DNA of 64,000 nt from JAXMBN01 sp046349875. Its GTDB lineage: Bacteria > Planctomycetota > Planctomycetia > Pirellulales > Pirellulaceae. Positions 26,803 through 35,286 of this stretch are shown here, piece by piece; position 1 is the stretch's first letter, and the number at the start of each line of letters is the position of its first letter. Below the pieces are notes generated by a model, which did not search any database, was not told the DNA's origin, and worked only from the letters and a program-made list of their open reading frames with translations. The translations under genes were made by a program, and so were the position numbers. The stretch lies in the NCBI GenBank assembly GCA_046349875.1, contig JAXMBN010000013.1, positions 82,451 to 146,450 on the forward strand, in the 5' to 3' direction.

Positions 26803-28355
26803 ATGTCTGCAAGTCGTCGTCAGTTCTTGAATCAAGTGAGCAGCGGCATGCTCATGGCGGGGCTTGGAACTTCCCTCGCCACAGACTTGCAAGTTGGCAT
26901 TGCATTGGCGGACGACGCTCCAGATCGACTGAACTTTGGTGCCTTGGAGCCCTTAGTGCAGCGAATGCAAGAGACCTCACCGGCCGATCTGCTGAGATGC
27001 TCGTGAAGCAATGGAAAACAGGAACGATTCTTAAGACGTTGGTGGCTGCGGGAGCCTTAGCCAATGCGCGAACCTTTGGCGGTCAAGACTATATAGGCTT
27101 TCACACCTTTATGGCTTTGGCACTCTGTATACCATATGTCAAAATCGCTCAATGCCGACTCGGCCGCACTACCGGTGCTCAAGGTATTGCATCGCAACAC
27201 TCTTCGCATTCATGATTTTGGCGGAGCTCAAAGGAGTTGCTGAAAGCGGTGGTACCTGAGGCACTACCGAGTCAAGAACATCCAGGGGAAGCGTTGAGGA
27301 ACATTGTTCGAACAGGCGACATTGAGCGAGCCGATCGGGCTTTTGCATCATTAAACAACCTCCCTGCAGGTGAAGCCTTCAATCATCTTCAACTCGAAGT
27401 CGATGATGAAATCGACGTCCATCGCGTGGTGCTTGCGTGGCGTGCAATGGATACCTTGGAGATCGCAGGCGATGCATGGGCCAATTGTTTACTCCGGCAA
27501 TCGATTCGTTATTGCGCTCAAACAGAAAAGCAGATCCTCGATCAACATCGTGCTCCTTCGCCAATTCGACATGTATTGCCGATGCTCCTCGATCAGTACG
27601 GTTTGATGGGACGTGAACTAGGTCGGCGTATCGGTGACGATGTTTGGCTAGACGAACTGGCGGAGTCGATCTTTCGTGGTACGCGAGAGCAAGCCGCCCA
27701 TGCTGTCGCACAGTCGTTGGTTGATGGTTATTCACCTGAAGCAATCGGAGAAGCGATTTCGATTGCAGCCAATCGACTCGTCCTCCATGATCCTGGGCGT
27801 CCGCAAGAATGGGCAAACGAAGAGAAGCCCGTCGGAAGCGTGCATGGTGACTCCATGGGAGTTCATGCGTCCGATGCGGCCAATGCATGGCGGAATATCG
27901 TCCGCATCAGTTCACCGAAGAACATTGTTGCAAGTCTTTTGGTTGGTGCTTTTCATACAGGAGGACAAAGCTCTCGCTCGACAGCCTCTCCTTATCCCAA
28001 AGAAGAAGATATCGATCGCATTCGCGATGAAAATATACATCACTTGCTTGCGCAAACCGAAGAGGCCATTCGAAACAAAGACCAATTTCGGGCAGCTGCA
28101 ATCGTTCATCGCTATGGGAAGCTTGGTCACTCCGAACGCCCCATGCTCGACTTGTTCTTGAAGTTTGCAACCAGCGAAGATGGAGCCCTTCATGCGGAGA
28201 AGTACTATCACACGGCGCTGAAAGAGTTTGCATCGACCCGCCCAGCTTTCCGGTGGAATCAACTTGTTGCACTGGCTCGAGTAACGGCTAGTGAGTACGG
28301 AAAAGCGTCGCCTGGTTACCTTGCTGCGAGGGAGTTATTGAAGGTCGATGTTTAG
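26803..28355 (+). pseudogene. Frame-broken Tat-exported planctomycete protein of unknown function
   Basis: An ATG at 26803 opens a Tat-type N-terminus (SASRRQFLNQ, then a hydrophobic stretch) that runs in frame until about 26990 and stops at 27006. Coding character continues in the next frame (MLVKQWKTGTILKTL, then DYIGFHTFMALA). It returns to the first frame (YHMSKSLNADSAALPVLKV, HRNTLRIHDFGG) and finally moves to the frame that stays open from 27237 to 28355 (LLKAVVPEAL onward, 372 residues). Each switch needs one base lost or gained, near 26990, 27120 and 27225. The parts join into a sensible protein of about 515 residues. I recall similar hypothetical proteins in planctomycetes, but no enzyme family. 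Several His (FHTFM, VHGDSMGVH) could bind metal. It is either a recent pseudogene or a sequence-error patch. Confidence 0.75.
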
Positions 28356-28419
28356 CCATTCCTGACACTTCAGTAATAGCTGATTCGCCAAACCTCAAAA
28401 ACCATCGTATCAAGTAAAG

Positions 28420-29238
28420 CTAAAGATCGGAGACGATGGGAAGCATACGATTCATTTTTCCGCTCTGAAGGCCTTCCGGATCGAGCAGCACTTTAGCAAA
28501 CCCTAGCCCTAAGAGCTCTTGCTGAATGCGGCTCCACACCTCTTCCGCTTTCAGAAGAGGAAGCGAAGTCATGGGCACTTCGACCATCGCGACTTCATTC
28601 GGATAGAGCCGGACACGCACATCCTCCACTCCGCAACGCCGAAGATATGCTTCGGCAGATTCGATCCTTCGCAAACGCTCGGGCTCGACACGCTCGCCAT
28701 ACGCAATGCGGCTCGCAAGACAAGGCGATGCTGGCTTGGTAGCAATGGGAATGGACCATTCTGTGGCGATCTGACGAACATCGGCCTTTCCCAGGTTCAG
28801 TTCTGCGAGCGGAGCCAGAACTTGAAAATTGGATGCAGCTTCAAGACCTGGCCGGTAATCGCCTAGATCATCGGCATTGGTTCCCGAGAGAACGGAGCCA
28901 TAGCCGTTTTGCTGTGCCCATTCGCTAAGCGTTCGATAAAGATGCGTCTTGCAATGAAAGCACCTTCGTTTGTCATTGATGCGATAGGCTTCATCAAACG
29001 ATTCCTGTGTTTCTAGAAATCGATGTTGAATCCCAATGCTTTGCGAAGCAATGATCGCGTCATTGCGATCGCGCTGACTGACGGCAGCTCCCATTCCGGT
29101 AACAGCAATCGCCTTCGCCCCCAACACGCGATGGGCAGCGGATGCAACCACTGCAGAATCAACTCCTCCCGAATGAGCTATGACCGCCGACTCGAGATTG
29201 GTCATCCATTGCAATAGTCGTTGGGCTTGCTCGCTCAT
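28420..29238 (-). CDS. larE: ATP-dependent sulfur transferase LarE
   Basis: A 272-residue protein from ATG 29238 (MSEQAQRL); a start at 29274 is possible. The PP-loop SGGVDS at 23-28 activates the carboxylate. The downstream KRRCFHCKTHLYRTL gives Cys93 and Cys96. KPASPCLASRIAYG gives Cys173, equivalent to the sacrificial Cys176 of Lactobacillus LarE. The CxxC plus distal Cys pattern is that reported for LarE forms carrying a 4Fe-4S cluster that deliver sulfur catalytically. LarE helps build the nickel-pincer nucleotide cofactor of lactate racemase. No larA, larB or larC lies in this window. Three degenerate direct repeats precede the gene. Confidence 0.88.
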   Translation of the reverse strand: MSEQAQRLLQWMTNLESAVIAHSGGVDSAVVASAAHRVLGAKAIAVTGMGAAVSQRDRNDAIIASQSIGIQHRFLETQESFDEAYRINDKRRCFHCKTHLYRTLSEWAQQNGYGSVLSGTNADDLGDYRPGLEAASNFQVLAPLAELNLGKADVRQIATEWSIPIATKPASPCLASRIAYGERVEPERLRRIESAEAYLRRCGVEDVRVRLYPNEVAMVEVPMTSLPLLKAEEVWSRIQQELLGLGFAKVLLDPEGLQSGKMNRMLPIVSDL

Positions 29239-29255
29239 CGTGTGACTGCCCCCGT

Positions 29256-29361
29256 CGTACGACAATTGTCCCAATCGCGATTCTAAAACGATCGAGATGA
29301 TCGTACTACACTTGTCCCAATCGCGACAGACGAACGGCCGGACGATCGCACTCTATTTGTC
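29256..29361. repeat. Three degenerate direct repeats at larE upstream region
   Basis: TTGTCCCAATCGCGA occurs at 29266-29280 and 29312-29326 (46 bases apart). Each is preceded by TCGTACGACAA or TCGTACTACAC. A third weaker copy, TCGCACTCTATTTGTC, ends at about 29361. They lie in and just before the larE start, downstream of the DUF4912 gene, and resemble operator half-sites with a period of about four and a half helical turns. Confidence 0.6.
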
Positions 29362-29378
29362 GGATTCAAGAATCTCGC

Positions 29379-30959
29379 TTAAGGAGCTTCTTCATTTTCT
29401 TTCGAGAGAGGTTCCATCACCTTTGTGTTTCGTTCCACAGCGATGACGATGGTTTGTTCATCGACACCATCGCGAGTGCAAGCCGTGGCGGGTAGAACCT
29501 GGCGGCGATCGGGTAAGGGAACGCGAACCGAAAATGTTCCATCGCTTTGCACTTTCACCGGTTCACCACCGAGAGTGACATAGGCATCAGGATGGGTGGA
29601 ACCGAAGACGACCATTTCGGCATCGAGATCGAAATGGAAGTTGCGATGGCGACGCACACCGCTCTCAGCGCCGTTTCCGAACTGCGCTAACGCAGGGGCT
29701 CCCATAGGGCGCTTCAAGTGATCTTCAAACATATCCTGAAGATCCTTCGTATCACGCTCATCGTTATATCCGCCACTCAGTGCAAAAATGCGTTCCGCAT
29801 CTTTGGCGATTTCGGCCCAGTGAGTGCTAATGGCTTCGTCGCTACCGGGGATTGGCGTCGTCACAACATTGCTTCGCACCAATTCATAGAAGCGATCCGA
29901 TCCGCCGATATACCCAAGCAAGATGCGGAAGGAAGAAGGTGGATCGATCACATCGATATACCAATTGCGCACGCCACCGTGAATTTCGATATCGCGAAGA
30001 ATGGTTTCGGAATTATTGGTCGTACCCGAGTTGTCGATCTTCAACAATCGCAAGACAGGTCGCACCATATGCCAATGTTCCGCCATAGCGGCTCGTGCTC
30101 GTTCGACGCTTCGTCGAGTAATCTCCCATGAGGCTTGCAACCAATAGGAGTCGCGAACGACAAGGACCATCCGATCCCTTTGAGGATCGTGCATGATGTC
30201 TTGCGTACCGGCAAAGCCAACTTCTGGAACGACGATATCTTGAGCAAGGTCTTTCTTAGATTCTTTGTTCGATTGCAGTTCGCGAATCTTCTTAACGACG
30301 GCAGGGTTGGTCGGCTTTGGAGGCGGCGAAGGTGGTGACTTCGGCTTTGCCACAGGCTTGGAAGGAGGACTTACCCGAGAGGGCATTCCCTTCGCGTCTA
30401 CCTTAGGAGACTTGCTGGCAACTTTGGATCCGTTGACCTTCGCATCCTTCTTTGCCTCAACATCCTTGGTGGGTTTCGCAGGAGCTTTGGACGAACCTGC
30501 TTTGGCGGCCATGGTCTTGGCTGGCTTTGGACTTTCAGCTTTCTTTACAGGCGCTTTCGTTGCCACCTTCTTCGCATCGACTTTAGGAGCGACTGGGGCT
30601 TTGGCAGCCTTGGCAACCACGGGATTTACTTTGGTTTTCGCAACGACAGGTGCCTTCGCAACCTTAGGAGCTTCCTTCGCTTTTTTCGGCACAGCTTTGA
30701 CCTCGGACTTGGAAGAAACAACTGCGGGTCTCTCCTCTTTCTTCTTGGCAGGTGCCTTGGACACCGGCTCGACTCGGGCTACCTTGGATGCGTTCGCGGG
30801 TTTCGATGGCTTGGCAGAATCAGCCTTTGTCACTGCGGTTTTGGCCACGGCAGTTTTGGTCACGGTGGACTTTGTGACTGTGGTCTTTGCGACGGTGGCC
30901 TTGGTCGGGCTGGTTTTCTTTGCGGCAGAGCCGGATTTCTTGTCGGCGTTGCTAATCAA
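29379..30959 (-). CDS. DUF4912 protein with histone H1-like Lys/Ala/Pro-rich tail
   Basis: About 526 residues from the TTG at 30959, with GGAG upstream; a TTG at 30992 is the other option. Roughly the first 235 residues are low complexity, built of Lys, Ala, Pro, Thr and Val in KTAVAKTAV/APVAPKVDAKK style with KAP and PKPA motifs, like eukaryotic H1 tails. The globular C-terminal part has the DUF4912 landmarks DPQRDRMVLVVRDSYWLQASWE, GGVRNWYIDV and PSSFRILLGYIG. It ends in an Ig-like strand region, VVFGSTHPDAYVTLGGEPVKV, continuing to PLPDRRQ. It has no signal peptide. A nucleic-acid-binding or scaffold role is inferred from charge alone. It probably precedes larE on the same transcript (140-base gap). 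Confidence 0.82.
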   Translation of the reverse strand: MISNADKKSGSAAKKTSPTKATVAKTTVTKSTVTKTAVAKTAVTKADSAKPSKPANASKVARVEPVSKAPAKKKEERPAVVSSKSEVKAVPKKAKEAPKVAKAPVVAKTKVNPVVAKAAKAPVAPKVDAKKVATKAPVKKAESPKPAKTMAAKAGSSKAPAKPTKDVEAKKDAKVNGSKVASKSPKVDAKGMPSRVSPPSKPVAKPKSPPSPPPKPTNPAVVKKIRELQSNKESKKDLAQDIVVPEVGFAGTQDIMHDPQRDRMVLVVRDSYWLQASWEITRRSVERARAAMAEHWHMVRPVLRLLKIDNSGTTNNSETILRDIEIHGGVRNWYIDVIDPPSSFRILLGYIGGSDRFYELVRSNVVTTPIPGSDEAISTHWAEIAKDAERIFALSGGYNDERDTKDLQDMFEDHLKRPMGAPALAQFGNGAESGVRRHRNFHFDLDAEMVVFGSTHPDAYVTLGGEPVKVQSDGTFSVRVPLPDRRQVLPATACTRDGVDEQTIVIAVERNTKVMEPLSKENEEAP

Positions 30960-31292
30960 GGTTCTTGCTCCAACGCAGCGAGGGGGAGTCAAACAAGTCC
31001 AAAACCCAACAACTTATCCCCGTAGTAGTTCTGAATTCAGAACCGAGCTTGCTGAACTATTCGAGCTTGACCGGAGGGGCGAAAAGCCGGGGCTGAGGCG
31101 GGTTTTTCCTAGTATGCTTGCCGCACCCCCAGATTTCCAGAAAGTATACAAAAAAACAGATCGCTTTCCTACGATGGAAGTGCGGGAAAAATAAGGGTGA
31201 AACGCGCCCACGAAAACGAAAGTCACATCCGAATTCTCTTTCACCTGTTCCTTTGACCACCACTCACAAACCCCCTCCACTAGAGCGAATCC
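30960..31292. other. Intergenic region upstream of the ATP synthase operon
   Basis: About 330 bases between divergent genes. No coding frame is convincing. It contains several T- and A-rich stretches (for example around 31145-31165) that could hold the atp promoter and the DUF4912 promoter. I could not name a -35/-10 pair with confidence. Confidence 0.4.
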
Positions 31293-31625
31293 ATGGCCAA
31301 AAAGCCGGCCCCTCAGGTTTCCAACGCCGTCAACATTGCCTCTCGCATTCTGGCAGTTGTAATGTTGTTCATGCTATGCCCAGTTCTTTTCGGATGGTGG
31401 CTTGATCGAACCCTTGGAACCGCATGGATCACTCCGACCTCCGTTGTGTTCGCGACTGCCTTCTCCCTGTTTGCACTGACCATAGTCCTCAAGAAGATCG
31501 AGCTCGATGAGAAGATGGCTCAACAGAACGAGCCTCCTCCCCATTACAAATCCTCCGAAGAAATCGATCGTGAAGAAGAGGAATACCGATCATCCAACCG
31601 CGATCGAGGGGAGACGGATCGGTGA
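31293..31625 (+). CDS. AtpZ/AtpI-type small membrane protein of ATP synthase operon
   Basis: A 110-residue protein with two transmembrane helices (about 17-36 and 44-63). Between them lies a GWWLDRTLGTAWITP turn, in the position of the GxxLDxxLGT motif of AtpZ family proteins. The C-terminal 45 residues are charged and disordered. AtpZ/AtpI proteins aid c-ring assembly and may act in magnesium or calcium uptake. It opens the operon, and its TGA overlaps the GTG start of the next gene. Confidence 0.75.
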   Translation: MAKKPAPQVSNAVNIASRILAVVMLFMLCPVLFGWWLDRTLGTAWITPTSVVFATAFSLFALTIVLKKIELDEKMAQQNEPPPHYKSSEEIDREEEEYRSSNRDRGETDR

Positions 31626-32047
31626 GTGATGGCAAGGAACAGCCGGATCGGGAAACCCAAAGGACCGCATCTCGAACGACTTTGCTCGTGCGCGACCTCC
31701 TACGATCGGCGTTCTTGGCATTGCTATGCATTTTGCTAGGAGGCTGGATTTCGATGCTCTGGCGAGCCGATGGCGGATGGGAGTTTTGGATTCTGAGTGG
31801 ACTCGTCTCGTTCGCCATCTCGATTCCCAATCTTTTTTTGTTACATTCTCCCTGGTTCCACGAATATCCAGCGGCGGTCCCCCTGCTTGCAACGATGTGG
31901 CGAATGGGAATCTACTTCCTACTGGTTTTTCTTCGTGATGCGACAAATTGGCCCGCCGATAATTTTTTTCTCACATCTTTACAGGGCTGTTATTTTCCCT
32001 TCTTGCTATTAGAATCTGCGCTTTTCATAAACCAGGCGCGCAAGTAA
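31622..32047 (+). CDS. Putative AtpI-like membrane protein
   Basis: A 141-residue protein starting at the GTG that overlaps the previous stop (GTGA). Three to four hydrophobic segments lie at about 28-48, 55-75, 84-103 and 118-136. The polar N-terminus (first 22 residues) is charged. The arrangement, small size and place between the AtpZ-like gene and atpB fit an ATP synthase subunit I-like assembly factor. The sequence itself is too diverged for a firm family call. It ends 30 bases before atpB. Confidence 0.55.
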   Translation: MSDGKEQPDRETQRTASRTTLLVRDLLRSAFLALLCILLGGWISMLWRADGGWEFWILSGLVSFAISIPNLFLLHSPWFHEYPAAVPLLATMWRMGIYFLLVFLRDATNWPADNFFLTSLQGCYFPFLLLESALFINQARK

Positions 32048-32077
32048 TTCTGCGACTCCTTTGATAATTGGAACGAC

Positions 32078-33406
32078 ATGGCTTCCGACATCCTCCACAT
32101 CAAAGACAGCTACTACTTTGACGTCCCAAAGTCGTTGTGGAAAAGCAACAACAAGGCCGCCAAAGACTTCCCAAGCTGGTTTGTTCGGCTCGATGATAAC
32201 TTCCTTCAATGGGAAGCCGATCGAACGGTCCAGGGTCTCGAGAAAATCGGGATTGCCAAGGAACATACCGAACATCTCAAGCACGAGTGGGAACATTGGC
32301 AACACGAAAGCCATATGAATCACGGCTGGTCCTTGCCTCGCTACCTCGAATTGCGTCTCAAGCAAATCGACACCAAAGCGCAGAAATGGGCCGGCAAGCA
32401 ATCGCCTGCACCTCGCGATGCAACCGTAGCATTCTTGGCTGAAAACCCAAGCGAACCCTACGCATGGGTCCATGCCATGAAGGCCAATCCTTCCCAGTCC
32501 AAAGCATGGGAAGAGTGGAAGAAAGAAAACGCAAGCGACGCAACGCTCCAAGAGTTTCTCAAGACGAGTGGTGCGAATTGGTCGAAAGAAAAAATCGATG
32601 CCTACAACGGATCGCTTCACGGCAAGGTTTTGATTCCTCAACCGTTTGGTGGTCAGCTCATCAATGCCTATGAACCTGCGTCAGGGTTCTGCCTTTCGAA
32701 GTACATGATCATCGAAGTGGTGGTCGCCATCATCTGCTTGATTCTTTTCCGATGGTTGGCCAAGAACGTTTCCACCGGCAATGCGCCGAAAGGGAAAGCA
32801 TGGAACTTCTTGGAAGGCCTGCTTCTTTTCGTACGCAATCAAGTGGTCGTTCCAGCGATGGGTGAAGAAGACACCGATGCATTCCTTCCTTTCTTGTGGA
32901 CCGTTTTTGTATTTATCTTCGGTTGCAATTTGATGGGAATGCTTCCTTGGGTTGGATCGCCAACCGCAGCCATGGGTATGGCTGCGATCATGGCATTGAT
33001 CGTGTTCGTGATCGGAGTCGCCGTGGGTGTGCGAGAGTTTGGTGTTCTCGGTTACCTGAAGAATATCTGCCCATCGCTTGGACTTCCCGCGTTCATGTCG
33101 ATCATCATCGTTCCGATGTTGTGGTTGATTGAGTTCGCTTCGCTGCTCATCAAGCACATCATTCTGGCCATGCGGTTGGTAGCGAATATGGTGGCCGGTC
33201 ACTTGGTGCTTCTCGGCGTTCTTGGACTCGCTATCGGCGCCAAAGCATTTTTGATGAATGACACGCAGTGGGGAGCGATCACGGTTGTATCCGTGTTGAT
33301 CACCACTGCACTGAGTGTTCTTGAATTGTTCGTAGCCTTTTTGCAGGCTGCGATCTTTACGTTCCTATCGGCGCTGTTTATCGGCAGCGCAAAACATCAC
33401 CACTAA
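32078..33406 (+). CDS. atpB: F-type ATP synthase subunit a with long soluble N-terminal extension
   Basis: A 442-residue protein, far longer than the usual 230-290. The first transmembrane helix begins near residue 208. Before it lies a soluble, His/Trp/Lys-rich region (KHEWEHWQHESH, QKWAGKQSP) that is not part of ordinary subunit a. The membrane part is conventional: FLEGLLLFVRNQVV, then LMGMLPWVGSPTA. The key proton-path helix is LAMRLVANMVAGH with the essential Arg366, and the last helices contain VLELFVAFLQAAIF. It ends in KHHH. It forms the proton half-channel with the c ring. The extension has no recognised fold. It lies between the small AtpI-like gene and atpE. Confidence 0.93.
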   Translation: MASDILHIKDSYYFDVPKSLWKSNNKAAKDFPSWFVRLDDNFLQWEADRTVQGLEKIGIAKEHTEHLKHEWEHWQHESHMNHGWSLPRYLELRLKQIDTKAQKWAGKQSPAPRDATVAFLAENPSEPYAWVHAMKANPSQSKAWEEWKKENASDATLQEFLKTSGANWSKEKIDAYNGSLHGKVLIPQPFGGQLINAYEPASGFCLSKYMIIEVVVAIICLILFRWLAKNVSTGNAPKGKAWNFLEGLLLFVRNQVVVPAMGEEDTDAFLPFLWTVFVFIFGCNLMGMLPWVGSPTAAMGMAAIMALIVFVIGVAVGVREFGVLGYLKNICPSLGLPAFMSIIIVPMLWLIEFASLLIKHIILAMRLVANMVAGHLVLLGVLGLAIGAKAFLMNDTQWGAITVVSVLITTALSVLELFVAFLQAAIFTFLSALFIGSAKHHH

Positions 33407-33466
33407 GCGTTGGCCATCTCGGCCTGCGTTACCAAATCACCTCTTCATTTCACAGGAGAATTTATA

Positions 33467-33766
33467 GTGTTCAATCGAGTTCGTGCCGCTTTGTATGCTT
33501 TGGGAACCACCGTTGTGATGTCTGCTCCAGCTTCGGCTGCTGAAGGCGCTGGCGGTATTCCTGGTGCAATTGGTGCTGGTCTAGCGGCTATTGGTGCTGG
33601 TATCGGTATTGGTTTGCTTGCCAAGGGTGCGTTGGAATCGATCGCTCGTCAGCCAGAAGCTGCCGGTAAGATCCAGGTCAACATGATTATTGCTGCAGCT
33701 CTGATCGAAGGTCTCGCGTTCTTCGCGGTTATCGTCGGTATGCAACAAAACCCATTCGGCGGCTAA
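33467..33766 (+). CDS. atpE: F-type ATP synthase subunit c
   Basis: A 99-residue proteolipid from the GTG at 33467, with AGGAG nine bases upstream; the in-frame ATG at 33410 has no ribosome site and abuts atpB. The N-terminus looks like a cleavable signal peptide (hydrophobic 8-20, then PASAA), leaving about 75 residues in two helices. The loop has ARQPEA. The ion-binding residue is Glu81 in AALIEGLAFFAVIVG. The first helix is GAGIGIGLLAKGALES, with no Gln at the sodium-site position and Gly after the Glu. A proton, not sodium, is therefore the likely coupling ion. Confidence 0.93.
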   Translation: MFNRVRAALYALGTTVVMSAPASAAEGAGGIPGAIGAGLAAIGAGIGIGLLAKGALESIARQPEAAGKIQVNMIIAAALIEGLAFFAVIVGMQQNPFGG

Positions 33767-33845
33767 TGCGTTTTCGCTTGGTCCGTTCGGAAGCGCACGC
33801 TTCCATTCGTTGATGGTTAGAGCCTTTGGTGTTTTAGGATTTCGG

Positions 33846-34511
33846 ATGATGATACAGCGCGTGATGCAGACGTTGCGAGTGTTGCTTGTCGTGTCGATGG
33901 TTTGGAGTTGTTTTGCAGGCCAATCGGTATTCGGCGACGACAAAAAGGCGGACGAGAAGCCGCATGCGGTTGCCGAAATTTCCGACAACACGCACGCTGG
34001 TGCTACCAAGGATTTGTACGATCCTATGGCATTGAAGGGTGACTTGGCGGCCTTCACGGGCGTCGTGTTCTTACTTCTGTGCGGTGGATTGTATTTCGCG
34101 GCTTGGAAGCCACTTCGCGACGGGCTCAATGCTCGTGAAGCTTCGATTGCGAAGCAGATCGAAGACGCTCGAAAAGCATCGGAAGAAGCGCAAGCGAAGT
34201 TGGTCGAGTATCAGGCTAAGTTGGATCAAGCCATGCAGACCGCACAAGAAACCGTCGCGCAAGCTCGTAAGGATGCCGAAGCGGCTGGACAGCGTATTTT
34301 GGCAGAAGCTCAGCAGGAAGCCACTCGCCAAAAAGACCGCGCGTTGGCGGACATTGAATCTGCCAAGGTGGCTGCACTTAGCGAATTGGGATCCAAGAGC
34401 ACCGACATCGCTTTCTCGCTAGCGAGAAGCGTTGTGGGTCGTGAGCTCAAACAAGCTGACCACCAACAGTTGATTCAAGATTCGTTGAAGAGTTTGGCAA
34501 GTCGCAACTAA
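33846..34511 (+). CDS. atpF: F-type ATP synthase subunit b with signal peptide
   Basis: A 221-residue protein from the ATG at 33846, preceded by AGGAT; a TTG at 33810 would add 12 residues. The N-terminus reads as a signal peptide (MQTLRVLLVVSMVWSCFAGQ). A polar linker follows and then the real membrane anchor AAFTGVVFLLLCGGLYFAAW. The rest is a long Ala/Glu/Lys/Gln coiled coil (REASIAKQIEDARKASEEAQ). It ends with the delta-contact region SLARSVVGRELKQADHQQLI. It forms the peripheral stator stalk with delta. A signal peptide before the membrane helix is uncommon and is shared with subunit c here. Confidence 0.9.
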   Translation: MMIQRVMQTLRVLLVVSMVWSCFAGQSVFGDDKKADEKPHAVAEISDNTHAGATKDLYDPMALKGDLAAFTGVVFLLLCGGLYFAAWKPLRDGLNAREASIAKQIEDARKASEEAQAKLVEYQAKLDQAMQTAQETVAQARKDAEAAGQRILAEAQQEATRQKDRALADIESAKVAALSELGSKSTDIAFSLARSVVGRELKQADHQQLIQDSLKSLASRN

Positions 34512-34565
34512 TCGTTAGCCAACGCTGAAGTTCCTCGACTTTGGTCGCAAGGCGGAGCATTCCGA

Positions 34566-35186
34566 ATGGAAGAAGTAGTTCAAATCCCTGACGTGTTCGA
34601 CGACGAACAACAGTATGTTGGCGAAGTCTACGCGAAGGCTCTTATTGGGGCCGCGAAGGCTGCTGGTGTATTGGATGTCGTCGTGGATCAGTTGTCTTCG
34701 CTGATTCGCGAAGTCCTATCCAAGAATTCGACGTTCGAGTTTGCTTTGAGCAGCCCGAAGGTTCCCAACGAACAACGGTTTGAACTATTGGATCGCGTAT
34801 TTAGCGGTCGCATCGATGCAACCCTGCTGCGATTCCTCAAGGTGCTATGCCGACGAGGACGTCTTGGATTTTTGCGATCCATCGAACAAGCCGCGACTCG
34901 GATGCGCGACGAAGCCGCGGGCCGCTTGCGCGTTACCGTTGTGACGGCTTCAGCTCTTTCGGCTGAACAACGTAGCAACCTTCAATCGACGCTTAGCACC
35001 GCCTTCAAGAAAGAGGTTTCGATCCATTCCGAAGTCGATCCTTCGATCTTGGGTGGACTGGTTATTCGCGTAGGCGACACGCTCTATGACGGAAGCGTCG
35101 ATGGGAAGCTGACCCAACTCCGGAAAGCAACTGCACAGAAGACCGAACAAGCCATTCGCGATCGCATTGGGACGCTGGCGTCCTAG
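34566..35186 (+). CDS. atpH: F-type ATP synthase subunit delta (OSCP)
   Basis: A 206-residue OSCP/delta protein with the N-terminal helical domain (EVYAKALIGAAKAAGVLDVV) and RFLKVLCRRGRLGFLRSI in mid-protein. The C-terminal signature is RVTVVTASALSAEQRSNLQ plus SEVDPSILGGLVIRVGDTLY. It links the top of F1 alpha subunits to subunit b. It is 54 bases after atpF and 100 bases before atpA. Confidence 0.94.
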   Translation: MEEVVQIPDVFDDEQQYVGEVYAKALIGAAKAAGVLDVVVDQLSSLIREVLSKNSTFEFALSSPKVPNEQRFELLDRVFSGRIDATLLRFLKVLCRRGRLGFLRSIEQAATRMRDEAAGRLRVTVVTASALSAEQRSNLQSTLSTAFKKEVSIHSEVDPSILGGLVIRVGDTLYDGSVDGKLTQLRKATAQKTEQAIRDRIGTLAS

Positions 35187-35286
35187 CGCTTTGCCAAAGA
35201 TACATCCTTACATTTGTTCCCCTATACAACACAAGTCATTCAACCTAAATCTTTCGCATAGATTTGGTGCCAATCTGAGGTGATTC

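Noticed and set aside
30265..31194. A 309-codon Ala/Phe/Thr-rich frame on the plus strand
   Set aside because: It is the mirror of the Lys/Ala repeat tail of the DUF4912 gene. Low complexity alone produces it.
33467..33766. Sodium-coupled ATP synthase
   Set aside because: Subunit c lacks the Gln of the sodium site and has Gly, not Ser or Thr, after the carboxylate, so protons are the likely ion.
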